Notes under the pieces: model-generated | Told to the model about the DNA's origin: nothing | The model's input: only the letters and a program-made list of their open reading frames with translations | Database searches by the model: none | Position numbers and translations under genes: made by a program | NCBI GenBank assembly: GCA_965224575.1 | Contig: CBDCZQ010000006.1 | Coordinates: forward strand, 2,852,001-2,916,000 | Source: QPIN01 sp965224575 | GTDB taxonomy: Bacteria; Pseudomonadota; Gammaproteobacteria; Methylococcales; Methylomonadaceae | Length of the DNA: 64,000 bases | Reading direction: 5' to 3' | Part shown: positions 44,514 to 53,450 of the stretch, in pieces | How the letters are laid out: every line of letters starts with the position of its first letter | Numbering within the stretch: position 1 is the stretch's first letter

Positions 44514-46133
44514 ATGACATGGTTATCAAATTTATCTATTAAGTATAAGTTTTTATTGATCCCGTTAGTCACGGTGATTGGATTATTAGCGTATTTACTA
44601 TTTAATATGAATGCGATTAATAACAATAGCGAACGATTGTTAGAAATTCGAGAAAAACACTATCCTGCATTGGAATATGCAAATTCAAATATTGTATTAT
44701 TTGACAGGGTTTCTGGCTTGTTTAGCGCTGCTGTCAGTACAGATGAAACCGAGATGATTGACGAGGCGGTAGATTTATATAGTGATTTTAAAAAGAATAT
44801 GAGTCAACTGAATTTACTGGATAAAGCCAAGGCTTCTGATATCCAGAAAATTGAAACTCAAGCGAGAGATTATTTTAGCCTTGCAAAGTCATTATCTAAC
44901 GGTATGTTAGAAGGGACATTAGATCAAGGAAATATTCCGGGATCTGTATCAAAAATGAATGCTGCTTTAGAAACTCTTAAAACGAGTTTAGTAAAATTTA
45001 AAGACGAAAAGTATAGTACATTTACCAATACGCTTTCAGAAGCGGATGTTGAAGCACAAAACACACTGAGTGTTGGTTTAGGAATTGCTATAGCAAGTAT
45101 TCTCTTTATGGCTTTAACTGCATATATTGTGATTTCAATGTTAAATCGTAATATTCAAGTAGTTCTTAATAGCTTAAAAAATATAGTTAAAGGAGAAGGC
45201 GACTTAACTCGACGGATTGACCAACAATCAAAAGATGAAATTGGAGAATTAGCTTTTTGGGTTAATTCCTTTTTGGATAAATTACAAAACACCATTGGAA
45301 ATGTTGTCAGCGTAATTCCTGCCTTAACCAAAGTATCGGTTGATATGGCTCAAGAGATTAAATTAACAAAAGATAGAGCTTATGAACAGAGTGATTCGGC
45401 TACTCAAGTTGCCGATTCTGTCCAGAATATGATTTCCACAGGAGGTGATGTTGCTCAACATGCTTCTAAAGCAGCAGAAGAAGCTGGTGATGCAAATCAA
45501 ACTGCTCAAAATGGCCAGGAGATTGTTAATAAAACGGTTCAATCTATTAATAATTTGGCTTCAGAAGTTGAACAAACAGCAGTCGTTATCGCCCAGTTAG
45601 AACAAGATACTGGAAACATCGATTCAATATTAGAAGTGATTAAAGGTGTTGCAGAACAGACAAATTTATTGGCACTTAATGCAGCTATTGAGGCTGCGAG
45701 AGCCGGCGAAAATGGCCGAGGCTTTGCAGTTGTTGCCGATGAAGTGCGGACGCTTGCATCAAGAACTCAAGAGTCCACTCAAGAGATACAAACGGTTATT
45801 GAAAAGCTACAGACCGCTGCACAATCAGCTGTTAATGTAATGAAAACAGGGCAAGATCAAGCTAATCAAAGTGTGCAACAGGCAGAAATGACTGGGGATT
45901 CTCTTCGAGCAATTACCGACAAAGTTCAATCAATATTGACTATGAATGAAGAGATTGCAACATCAACAGAAGCACAGCAACATAGTTCAGAAAGTATTCA
46001 TAACCATATTATAACGATGAGTGCATCAGCAGGAAAAATTGTTGAGAGTTCAGAAAATATTGATGGACTAAGTGATGACTTGGCAAATGTATCTGATCAA
46101 TTACAAACTATTTGTAAACAATTTAAGGTTTAG
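44514..46133 (+). CDS. Methyl-accepting chemotaxis protein
   Basis: A 539-residue transmembrane chemoreceptor. TM1 at about 11-30, a helical periplasmic domain of about 150 residues resembling a four-helix bundle, TM2 at about 185-210, HAMP (GDLTRRIDQQSKDEIGELAFWVNSFL), and a cytoplasmic signalling coiled coil with the conserved tip VAEQTNLLALNAAIEAARAGENGRGFAVVADEVRTLA. No C-terminal CheR-tethering pentapeptide is seen. It is followed on the same strand by porin and PstS-like genes, suggesting a common phosphate or anion theme. Confidence 0.93.
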   Translation: MTWLSNLSIKYKFLLIPLVTVIGLLAYLLFNMNAINNNSERLLEIREKHYPALEYANSNIVLFDRVSGLFSAAVSTDETEMIDEAVDLYSDFKKNMSQLNLLDKAKASDIQKIETQARDYFSLAKSLSNGMLEGTLDQGNIPGSVSKMNAALETLKTSLVKFKDEKYSTFTNTLSEADVEAQNTLSVGLGIAIASILFMALTAYIVISMLNRNIQVVLNSLKNIVKGEGDLTRRIDQQSKDEIGELAFWVNSFLDKLQNTIGNVVSVIPALTKVSVDMAQEIKLTKDRAYEQSDSATQVADSVQNMISTGGDVAQHASKAAEEAGDANQTAQNGQEIVNKTVQSINNLASEVEQTAVVIAQLEQDTGNIDSILEVIKGVAEQTNLLALNAAIEAARAGENGRGFAVVADEVRTLASRTQESTQEIQTVIEKLQTAAQSAVNVMKTGQDQANQSVQQAEMTGDSLRAITDKVQSILTMNEEIATSTEAQQHSSESIHNHIITMSASAGKIVESSENIDGLSDDLANVSDQLQTICKQFKV

Positions 46134-46182
46134 CAATAAACCTTACAAATTATTTAAATTTTAAAAATACAGAGAATTTTTT

Positions 46183-47412
46183 ATGAAAAACATAAATGCC
46201 TGTGCTTTAGCATTAACTTTGGCTTTGCCAAGTTATGCCAATGCACTTGATTATAGTGTTGGAGATGTCGATATGAGTCTTCACGGTTTTGGCTCACTTG
46301 GCTGGGCGCAAACAGACAATAAGGATTTAGGGTTTATTGGATCAGGTATACTTAGTCCTTATACAGGCGTTGACAGTAGCGGGACATTTGATAGCGATAC
46401 AGGGTTTGGATTACAAGGCAGAGTTGCTTATGATATGTTTTCTATTACCGCACAAGTTGTATCAAGAGGGGAACAACATTATGACCCTAAATTTGAGTGG
46501 TTGTATGGTGCGATAGAACTCTATGATGGTTTAACTGTGCGAGGTGGTCGTTTACGTTTGCCTGTTTATATGTTGTCAGAATCTTTAGAGGTAGGTTACT
46601 CGTATAATTGGATTCGGCCTCCTGTTGAAGTTTATAATCAAGTGCCTATTACAAACTATGACGGTGGAGATATTACTTATACCAACACAGTTTTTGACTG
46701 GGACTACAGTCTACAAATGTTTTATGGACAAAGAAATATTGATGAAAAAAATCACTTGAAACTAAGAGATATTTTGGGTTTAAATGGATCAATAGGTAAT
46801 GAATATGTCACCTTTAGAGCAGGTTATGCAAATACAGGAATGACAGTTGATTCACCAAGATTTACACCTTTGTTGGGTGGCTTAAGAAGTGCTGGCCTTG
46901 GACATATCGCAGATGAATTGGATACAGTCGATGAAAATGGGGATTTTTATGAAATTGGTTTTGCTTTAGATTATGAAGATTTCTTATTGAGTGGCGAGTA
47001 TACCTGGCTAAGAACAGCAGGCATTAGAGCAAGCTCTGAAGCATGGTATCTTTCAACAGGATATAGAATCGGTGCTTTTACACCAACATTTACTTTTTCA
47101 TCTTTTAGAGATACAGATCATAAACATTTAGATAATGCAATTGCAGGTACAGCTGGAACACCATTTCAAGGTATGTTGATGGGAATGTTACCCAGCCAAA
47201 ATAGAAAACAGGAATCAATCACTTTAGGTTTGCGTTATGATGTTGATACATCAAATTATAATTTAGTTCCTACCATGGCAATAAAAGCTGAATGGCAATA
47301 TATCAACCCAAAAGGAACAAGCGGGTTATTTGATTCATCAAGACCTGAAGCAGGTAATTATACTGGATCTGGTGTTAGTGTCTTTAGTGTTGCATTAGAT
47401 TTCGTATTCTAG
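46183..47412 (+). CDS. Outer-membrane porin-like protein
   Basis: A 409-residue exported protein (signal peptide to about 21, SYANA). It is rich in alternating hydrophobic/polar beta strands with aromatic girdle residues and ends in an outer-membrane type terminal strand (VSVFSVALDFVF, final Phe). No TonB plug is seen. It starts 49 bases after the chemoreceptor and is followed 11 bases later by the PstS-like gene, so the three probably form an operon. Substrate unknown. Confidence 0.78.
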   Translation: MKNINACALALTLALPSYANALDYSVGDVDMSLHGFGSLGWAQTDNKDLGFIGSGILSPYTGVDSSGTFDSDTGFGLQGRVAYDMFSITAQVVSRGEQHYDPKFEWLYGAIELYDGLTVRGGRLRLPVYMLSESLEVGYSYNWIRPPVEVYNQVPITNYDGGDITYTNTVFDWDYSLQMFYGQRNIDEKNHLKLRDILGLNGSIGNEYVTFRAGYANTGMTVDSPRFTPLLGGLRSAGLGHIADELDTVDENGDFYEIGFALDYEDFLLSGEYTWLRTAGIRASSEAWYLSTGYRIGAFTPTFTFSSFRDTDHKHLDNAIAGTAGTPFQGMLMGMLPSQNRKQESITLGLRYDVDTSNYNLVPTMAIKAEWQYINPKGTSGLFDSSRPEAGNYTGSGVSVFSVALDFVF

Positions 47413-47423
47413 GGGAGGGCATA

Positions 47424-47852
47424 ATGAAAAAATTAAAGAGTCAAATCGGGATATTCAGTTTTATTTTATTTTATGCGTCATTCACTATGGCAGAAATCTC
47501 GGTTATAGTGCATCCTGACAATTCAATAGCTTCAATTAAGGAAAAGGCAACAAAAAAAATATTTTTAGGGAAATCTAAAAAATTTCCTGGTGGAGGTAAA
47601 GCAGTTCCAATTGATCAAGCTGGTGGAAGTGCAGCAAGAGATGCTTTTCATTCAAAAATAACCAAGAAAAATGCTGCAAAACTAAAATCCTATTGGTCAC
47701 GTATGGTATTTACAGGTAAGGCTCAGTCTCCTAAAGAAGTTGCGGACGATGCCTCTGTGATTGGGAAAGTATCAGGAGACCCAAAAGCTATTGGTTATGT
47801 GGATAGTGCGTCCGTTAATGATTCAGTTAAAGTGGTTTTGACTATTCCTTAA
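47424..47852 (+). CDS. Small PstS-like substrate-binding protein
   Basis: A 142-residue exported protein (signal peptide to about 23). ISVIVHPDNSIASI, KIFLGKSKKFPGGGKAVPIDQ and the terminal DPKAIGYVDSASV correspond to a short PstS-like periplasmic phosphate-binding fold, about half the length of classical PstS. Single-lobe versions like this often sit next to porins and receptors and not ABC transporters; no pstCAB genes are present. It may deliver ligand to the upstream chemoreceptor (inference). Confidence 0.8.
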   Translation: MKKLKSQIGIFSFILFYASFTMAEISVIVHPDNSIASIKEKATKKIFLGKSKKFPGGGKAVPIDQAGGSAARDAFHSKITKKNAAKLKSYWSRMVFTGKAQSPKEVADDASVIGKVSGDPKAIGYVDSASVNDSVKVVLTIP

Positions 47853-47900
47853 CTGACATGGATAGGTATGATTAAAGGTAAATGGACCCTGTAAATATTT

Positions 47901-47934
47901 GTAGGTTAGGCTGCCGTCTTTTTGGCAACCTAAC
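47901..47934. repeat. REP-like palindrome, copy 3
   Basis: GTAGGTTAGGCTGCCGTC pairs with GGCAACCTAAC. The GG-to-AG and CC-to-CT changes on opposite arms are compensatory, keeping the stem paired. It lies between convergent genes. Confidence 0.75.
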
Positions 47935-47958
47935 AACGCAAGTATTAATAGCCTGAAT

Positions 47959-48297
47959 TTATACCGAAACATCATCAACTGGGTACATCTGCATACTACA
48001 GCGCATATTATTAGCATATTTAAAACCAATAGTTGGTATTAATTTCCTATCAATATTAGCTAAGTTGAGTGCTGCCGACATAGATGCTTTTTGAAATGAA
48101 GAATTTTTTCTCACTAGAGTCGATAGTAAATACAGTGTATTTTCTTCACTAAGCTCTTGCTCATCTATCATTTTCTGAGCTAATTTTGTTACTTTAATAA
48201 AAGCAATAGCCCTTTTTTTACGGCTTAGAAAACCAATTGATGGAATACTGTTAGATAGTATTTCATAAGCTTCTACAGATTTATCTGCTTCATCCAT
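47959..48297 (-). CDS. Hypothetical helical protein
   Basis: A 112-residue protein, largely helical by composition (SVEAYEILSNSIP, FIKVTKLAQKMIDEQELSEEN), with no signal peptide and no motif I recognise. It lies 10 bases downstream of the cupin/JmjC gene on the same strand and is probably co-transcribed with it. Function unknown. Confidence 0.6.
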   Translation of the reverse strand: MDEADKSVEAYEILSNSIPSIGFLSRKKRAIAFIKVTKLAQKMIDEQELSEENTLYLLSTLVRKNSSFQKASMSAALNLANIDRKLIPTIGFKYANNMRCSMQMYPVDDVSV

Positions 48298-48307
48298 ATT
48301 TTTTCTC

Positions 48308-49177
48308 TTATCTATTTGTCTTTAATCGTTGATGTGTTTTATCGACCGCAATTCTTTCATTTCTATCATTCCAAGGTTGCCCCACTACTTTACGCATCAG
48401 TCCATCAATATTTTTAACAAAAATAATATTGTACAATAGCTTTAAAAATACTTTTGGTTTTCTTGGAAATGCGCGTAATGATAAAGAAAAACCGATGTCT
48501 TTATACATAATATAATGCCAATAACCTGAAGGAATATATAAAACATCTCCATGGTTAAGCTCAGCAAACTCCCCTTTTAAATGCTTTAGGGCTGGATATT
48601 TTATCAAGTCTGGGTTTTCGTAATCAACATCAAATAGACTGCTGAAAGAAAAAGGGACTCGATATAGATATTTTGATTGTTCTGGTGGAAAAAGATAAAC
48701 ACGTTTTTTTCCACCAAAGTGACAGAGTAGTAGATCAGAATAATCAATATCAAAATGCATCTGTACTTTTGCACCTTTACCGCCAACAAATAACACGGGC
48801 AGTTTTTTGTATAATTTTAAGCCTATATCTGGATATGAAAAATCTTTAGTTAATATAGGTGCTTCAGCTAAAATGTTATAAAAAAATAGTCGGAGATCTT
48901 TTTCACCTTTATGAAGTAAGTCCATGTAATGCTTAAACTTCATTTTTTCTGCTGGCGCATATTGATGTTTATTGTTAGATGAGGGCTTGCTATCATATAA
49001 AGGAACAATATTTTCCCCAGCTACTTTTTTTAGATAGTCAGAATTCCATTTTTTACGTGCTGGCCAAGCATTGGAAAGTTGTTCAATAATAACTGGTTTT
49101 TGTGGGGTTTTATAATGATTAATAAAAGTCTCTTTAGAAACGGTTTTAATGCGTCTTGTTGGGCGAAGTTCAAGCAT
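48308..49177 (-). CDS. Cupin-like (JmjC type) Fe(II)/2OG oxygenase
   Basis: A 289-residue protein of the Cupin_8 group. The N-terminus PVIIEQLSNAWPARKKW is typical. The iron-binding triad is visible as HFDID (H and D) and the distal His in SGYWHYI, and GDVLYIPSGYWH is conserved. Such enzymes hydroxylate proteins or small molecules; some act in natural-product pathways. The substrate is unknown. It probably forms a two-gene unit with the small downstream protein. Confidence 0.85.
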   Translation of the reverse strand: MLELRPTRRIKTVSKETFINHYKTPQKPVIIEQLSNAWPARKKWNSDYLKKVAGENIVPLYDSKPSSNNKHQYAPAEKMKFKHYMDLLHKGEKDLRLFFYNILAEAPILTKDFSYPDIGLKLYKKLPVLFVGGKGAKVQMHFDIDYSDLLLCHFGGKKRVYLFPPEQSKYLYRVPFSFSSLFDVDYENPDLIKYPALKHLKGEFAELNHGDVLYIPSGYWHYIMYKDIGFSLSLRAFPRKPKVFLKLLYNIIFVKNIDGLMRKVVGQPWNDRNERIAVDKTHQRLKTNR

Positions 49178-49619
49178 TTTTTTATCGTGGTTAATAGAGG
49201 TGCTTAAATTGCAAGCATATTTTATGCAAAAAAATACATTAAAGTATCACTAAAGCTGCCAATTCCATAATAATTTTTACATAATATCTAAAATGCTATT
49301 TTGCGAATTGAATCCGCGTAGATTAGATTTTTATTGCAGAACTTATAAAACATTGTTAATTATATGGTTATATAAGTTGTTCCAAAAGCCCCCACTGTTT
49401 TCTAGTTGAAGTGTGCGTTTAGAATCTGGTTTTTTTACCTGACAAAAACGATGTCATATAACAAAAATGGGGGAATAAAAAATCAGTTATTGATTAGGTT
49501 CGATGAGCTCATATTCAGAAAGCAAGTGCATTGTTTAAAATTCTATAGAAAATATAGAGGAAACGATGTTTTGGGAAGAAATTACAAACAAATAGATTAA
49601 TTAGAGCGAGATCAACTAG

Positions 49620-49790
49620 CAATCCATTGATCAAAAGGGTTGTCATTTTCGGCTATAGGTAAGGTGTTATGACGAAGTGGAAGTGCTTTATCTAGAGAGT
49701 ATAAAAGAAACCTAAATCATAAAGGAAATTACCTCCCTTCAGAAGCAGAATATATAGCGAAAAGAAGAAAAAAATGGGTGGCAGAAATAG
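49620..49790 (+). pseudogene. IS30-family transposase remnant
   Basis: One frame reads IGKVL, a stop codon, RSGSALSREYKRNLNHKGNYLPSEAEYIAKRRKKW, matching the N-terminal helix-turn-helix region of IS30 transposases (SxxSRExKRN...YxPxxAxxxAxxRR). No catalytic domain follows. The surrounding stretch 49178-50168 contains no intact gene. Confidence 0.6.
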
Positions 49791-49823
49791 GCACGTACGC
49801 AGGACGGCTGGGGCGCCTAAGGC

Positions 49824-49909
49824 ATAAGCGGTCGCGTTAAGTTTTTGCCGCTTGCTTGGGCTGGGATGCCCAAAACCAGCTTTCGCAAAAATAGCGACTC
49901 CCCGCTTAT
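49824..49909. repeat. Nested palindromic element
   Basis: Three nested stems: ATAAGCGG with CCGCTTAT, TTTTTGC with GCAAAAA, and a central TTGGGC-TGGGAT-GCCCAA hairpin. It is located just after the IS30 remnant. The TTGGGC hairpin resembles one in the element that splits fic (2574-2590). Role unknown. Confidence 0.5.
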
Positions 49910-50168
49910 TAAACGAATTTAGGTCTTACTATTTTGATGAAAACCCACTGCTATTGACCGACCTACTTCCTTATTTTGTTTCACATGTCACGTTGCCATG
50001 CGTCCCGTAAATTTTGGGCGCTGAGTATTTTCTCAAATACTGGCATTATAAAATTAAGGTAAGTTAAAGTTTGAAGCTTGCTATCAATTCATCTACTGTC
50101 TGACGTTTAGTCAAAGGTACGTGAGCTCTTCCTCAACGCTCAGTTTCTCTTGTTTTCAGCGTGGGTTT

Positions 50169-50870
50169 TTAGTTAACACTATAGACATAAGCACTAAAAC
50201 CAAAAATAAACTCAATCATTAAATGAATAGCCATTGCAGGCCATAAACTTCGTGTCTTGGCGGTTAGATAGGACAGCAAAGGTGAAGCAATCACCATACC
50301 CAAAGATTCAAATATAGGCTTTTGCAAATGAAAGGTAACTTCGCAAATGCAGATAATCACCGCCATCATAAAGGTTGCAATGGAAGTTTCAACATGTAAA
50401 TGTTTGACTAAGCAATATTGTCCACCACCGAAAATAAAGCCCCGATAAAGTAACTCCCAACCAATAACAGTAGAAGCGGTAAAGATAGAAAATCGTTGAA
50501 AACGATTGATTTCATGTAATGTTTCTAATGACCGACCGTTTCGATAATATTGTAAGTAATCCTCAGCAAAGAACTGCAAGTAGATCAACAAACCAAATAA
50601 AGCCAGTACGCAAAACCCAATAAAATAAGGACTAATGCGAGATAGCTTAGGTTTAGAAAGGTAGAGACTTTTAACCGGAATAGATAACATAAACACAATA
50701 ATAAAAGGCAGAACCATACGACTTAGTACCCAATACCCTTTAAATCCTTCATTCGCAAGAAATGAGTGACCTATGTAAATACCAATTACTTCTGCAACTA
50801 ATAAAATACTCAACAGTAAACAAAAGGGCAATGCCATTTTGATGGTAATAGACGGAATTTGGTGGGGCAT
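50169..50870 (-). CDS. CPBP (CAAX protease-like) membrane protein
   Basis: A 233-residue integral membrane protein with about seven hydrophobic segments. The first CPBP motif reads GWELLYRGF, so the usual EExxxR has Trp in place of the first Glu, and the third motif appears as AIHLMIEF with His present. Protease activity is therefore uncertain. The start is placed at 50870 (MPHQIPSI) with AAGGA upstream; a GTG at 50912 would add 14 residues. It stands alone. Confidence 0.75.
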   Translation of the reverse strand: MPHQIPSITIKMALPFCLLLSILLVAEVIGIYIGHSFLANEGFKGYWVLSRMVLPFIIVFMLSIPVKSLYLSKPKLSRISPYFIGFCVLALFGLLIYLQFFAEDYLQYYRNGRSLETLHEINRFQRFSIFTASTVIGWELLYRGFIFGGGQYCLVKHLHVETSIATFMMAVIICICEVTFHLQKPIFESLGMVIASPLLSYLTAKTRSLWPAMAIHLMIEFIFGFSAYVYSVN

Positions 50871-51079
50871 AAAACTTTTCCTTAATAAGAAGTCGTTGGT
50901 TTTTATTATCACCCTAACATTTTTGATTGCTCCAAACAGTTAATTATTTGTATAATCTTTTGTAAGAAACTAATCGTAGCTATTCCCTGATGGGGTCATT
51001 GTTTGCAAGGAACTGATAGATAGAGATTTTAATGTTCTTCTCTCTTATGATAAGAATTATTTTATGGACAAAATAGATA

Positions 51080-51241
51080 TACTTTGCCCAGTTACGGATG
51101 TGGGTTTCTATCGGTCGATTTTTGCTGATAGACTGCGTTACTGAAATGGTTTCGTAGCCTGCTATGCGTCCATTTCAGCACCTTGCTATCGACAAAAATC
51201 AACTAGTTATAAATTCCGCATCCGTAATCGCGTGAAGTATA
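51080..51241. repeat. MITE-like palindromic repeat, family B copy 2
   Basis: Ends ATACTTTGCCCAGTTACGGATGTGG and CCGCATCCGTAATCGCGTGAAGTAT are inverted copies. Inner arms GATTTTTG with CAAAAATC and TGAAATGG with CCATTTCA flank a CGTAGCCTGCTATGCG centre. Non-coding, about 160 bp. It lies in the 615-base gap between divergent genes; the rest of that gap has no gene. Confidence 0.75.
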
Positions 51242-51407
51242 AAAATTTAATCAGGAAATGATTTCGGTTTCCGTAGCGAAACAAACGCTCTAAACTCGAA
51301 GGATTACAAGTCGGTACGTCAAGTCGGCGTTCAATGAAAATTCATTAGCAATGCTCACTCTCGCTGATATTCACGACCTCTGGCTCTGGGGAAAGGAGTT
51401 TGTATTT

Positions 51408-51428
51408 GAACAGACTAACAGTCTGTTC
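51408..51428. other. Short perfect hairpin before lipoprotein gene
   Basis: GAACAGACT and AGTCTGTTC form a 9-bp stem with AAC loop, 57 bases before the lipoprotein start. No T run follows. It could be a leader structure or a dyad operator. Confidence 0.4.
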
Positions 51429-51485
51429 TCTTACAGGAGCTTGTGCCTATGTGATCACTATTACAACATTAGTAGGATAAGTAAA

Positions 51486-52280
51486 ATGAAAAAAATTTTC
51501 AGATGGATAGGTTTGTTACTGATAATAAGCACCCTTTCGGGGTGTTTTTACTGGATACGTGTCTATCAAACTTATTCACAAATGGATGAGTTTGATGAAA
51601 ATTTTTCAATAACGGCAGATGATGTGTTCAATTTAAATTTTAAAGAACCTAAACTCTATAGTGATGATTTTATTTCTTTATTAAAAGTACAGCCTACCAC
51701 AAAGAGCGGTACAGAATTAGAGAGGCAATGGCATTATCTGTTTAAAAAAATTGATAAAGATAATAAAATCATTAAGCCAGAAATTAGCTTTTATTTTAAT
51801 CTAAGCTTTAATTTAAAAGATCAATTGAAACAGTGGACATTATCGTCATTATTTCTTCATATTGCACCTGCAGAATTTCTTGAAGTTTCTATCCGCTCTA
51901 TTGCTGGTGCTGAAATTAACAAAACAACACGTCAATTAAAAGCAAATACTGATTCTTTTGAAAAGATTTCAACTGATTTACCGCAAAAAAAGCAGATTCT
52001 TAGTCAGCTAGGAGAACCGATAGAAATAAAAGACAAAGAGGAGAATGAAGTTTATCTGTATCATTTTTTATTACAGACAGATGAAATAGAGGGTGGGTAT
52101 GAAGATAGAGCTTTGAATAAAGTTGAGCTAACTTTTGACAAAAAGACTGATGAATTAATAAAAATGTCGGGGCATTTTGTTGGACTTAAAATTTCTATTA
52201 AATATAGAAATTATCTTGTAAAAAAGGAAGATCCTCTGACGTTTGTTTTGGATAAAAAGAGTCAAAAAACTAATCGTTAA
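51486..52280 (+). CDS. Putative lipoprotein of unknown function
   Basis: A 264-residue protein with a lipoprotein signal (MKKIFRWIGLLLIISTLSGC, lipobox LSGC). The start is ATG 51486, preceded by AGGATAAG; the longer frame upstream crosses repeat-rich sequence and is not credible. The mature part is rich in charged and beta-prone segments (VYLYHFLLQTDEIEGGYEDRALNKVELTF). No family recognised. Confidence 0.72.
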   Translation: MKKIFRWIGLLLIISTLSGCFYWIRVYQTYSQMDEFDENFSITADDVFNLNFKEPKLYSDDFISLLKVQPTTKSGTELERQWHYLFKKIDKDNKIIKPEISFYFNLSFNLKDQLKQWTLSSLFLHIAPAEFLEVSIRSIAGAEINKTTRQLKANTDSFEKISTDLPQKKQILSQLGEPIEIKDKEENEVYLYHFLLQTDEIEGGYEDRALNKVELTFDKKTDELIKMSGHFVGLKISIKYRNYLVKKEDPLTFVLDKKSQKTNR

Positions 52281-52283
52281 GTT

Positions 52284-52580
52284 GTGTCAGCTCAACTCGG
52301 CATTATCCTTGTCACGAGGGAAAGCGGTTTGACTGGCGTGATAATCAGTTGGCTGGTGAAAGTCCAGCTTGCCTTTGCCCTGTGAGAAGGGAAAAAGTAG
52401 GCGAAAGCAAAGGTGTCCAAAGAAACTTACAGTAGCTACTTGACAAGAGAATCATGGTTATTGGAAGCCAATGCGGAATCTGAAGGAAGCTCTAGCCAAA
52501 TTGGTCACCTAAACGAAAGTGAACCTTCGTAACGCGGTACAAAGGGGTAAGATGCCCGCAACCACCTAAGCCCAAGATTC
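52284..52580 (+). mobile_element. Group II intron-like 5' ribozyme fragment
   Basis: The stretch begins GTGTCAG just after the lipoprotein stop codon and contains segments characteristic of group II intron domain I: GGTGAAAGTCC, GTAGGCGAAAGCAAAGGTG, GGAAGCCAATGCGGAATCTGAAGGAAGC, and AACGCGGTACAAAGGGGTAAGATGCC. No reverse-transcriptase/maturase ORF and no domain V are present, so it is a truncated remnant. The assignment rests on remembered motif patterns and is moderate. Confidence 0.5.
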
Positions 52581-52626
52581 TTTGTGAGATAGTTGATTAT
52601 CTTATCCAGTTGAAGAGCCGTCGAAT

Positions 52627-52821
52627 TTGAGTCGGAGTAATTGCGACTCTTTAAACTCTAGCCATACCATCGCTTTTTATCAAAACGGCTACTATATGCT
52701 ACTACGTGACCTTCAGGAGTCTGTTTTATGGAAAGATATTGTTGCTTGGATAAGTTCTTATAGTCATTCATTGCCATCTGGTGCAGACAAACGGGCTTTC
52801 AAGCTGTTGGAAAGTAAATAA
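52627..52821 (+). CDS. Doubtful 64-residue ORF
   Basis: An open frame with protein-like composition (YYMLLRDLQESVLWKDIVAW, ISSYSHSLPSGADKRAFKLL) directly after the intron-like fragment. No clear ribosome binding site or family is visible. It may be the tail of a decayed gene. Low confidence. Confidence 0.25.
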   Translation: MSRSNCDSLNSSHTIAFYQNGYYMLLRDLQESVLWKDIVAWISSYSHSLPSGADKRAFKLLESK

Positions 52822-53072
52822 TTTTATAAGAATCATGTTTTTACAGTTAAATGGCCATCCTTTTTTAACGGTATAAATTATACTTAAGTCACAAATCTAT
52901 TAAAATTGTTTTGAATAAAAACAAGTTAAAATTATATGAATGATTATGTATTTCAACTGGTTATAGCTTAATGTTAAGGCTGAAATGTTTTCTTTTTGTT
53001 AAAATGTATGATTGATCTTTTAGCCATTCAGTTCTAAATTTCTAATGTAAGCAAACAGAACTGGAGAAAAAA

Positions 53073-53240
53073 ATGAATAATCATGCTGATGTTGAAATTG
53101 ACTTTGAGCCCATGGATGATTTACCACTTTCAGACCATATTGAATGGATTGAGTTTAGAGATACTGAAATAATTCTAGATGACTTAGAAGTAGAACCTGA
53201 TAATTATGATACCCAACAAGGTGGGTTGTATTTTGATTAA
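53073..53240 (+). CDS. Small acidic protein, 55 residues
   Basis: ATG 53073 is preceded by a good CTGGAG six bases upstream. The product begins MNNHADVEIDFEPMDDLPL and is very acidic (about 16 Asp/Glu of 55), with no cysteines or membrane segment. No family recognised. It is the only credible gene between the lipoprotein and the persulfide dioxygenase. Acidic small proteins can be inhibitors or chaperone-like, but nothing shows this here. Confidence 0.5.
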   Translation: MNNHADVEIDFEPMDDLPLSDHIEWIEFRDTEIILDDLEVEPDNYDTQQGGLYFD

Positions 53241-53450
53241 AAAAGTAGGGAAACGTTTAAATATGAAAACTAAGGTACATTTCTAAGTAATAAAAAAAGA
53301 TACCAAGATAATTGCGTATCAATCATAGTTAAGAAATGTATTTAAATGAGATGTTTGTTGCCAACACTGATGGTATTGGCAAAGTTACTCATTAGACTAT
53401 TGAAATATTATCGTTACGGTTTTCTTATCAAAAGATTCAAGAGGTAGTAG

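Noticed and set aside
49406..49600. A 64-residue ORF near the IS30 remnant
   Set aside because: No Shine-Dalgarno, no recognisable family and a decayed-DNA setting; treated as chance.
51351..51485. N-terminal extension of the lipoprotein frame
   Set aside because: The conserved-looking lipoprotein signal begins at 51486; the upstream frame crosses a hairpin and repeat-rich sequence.
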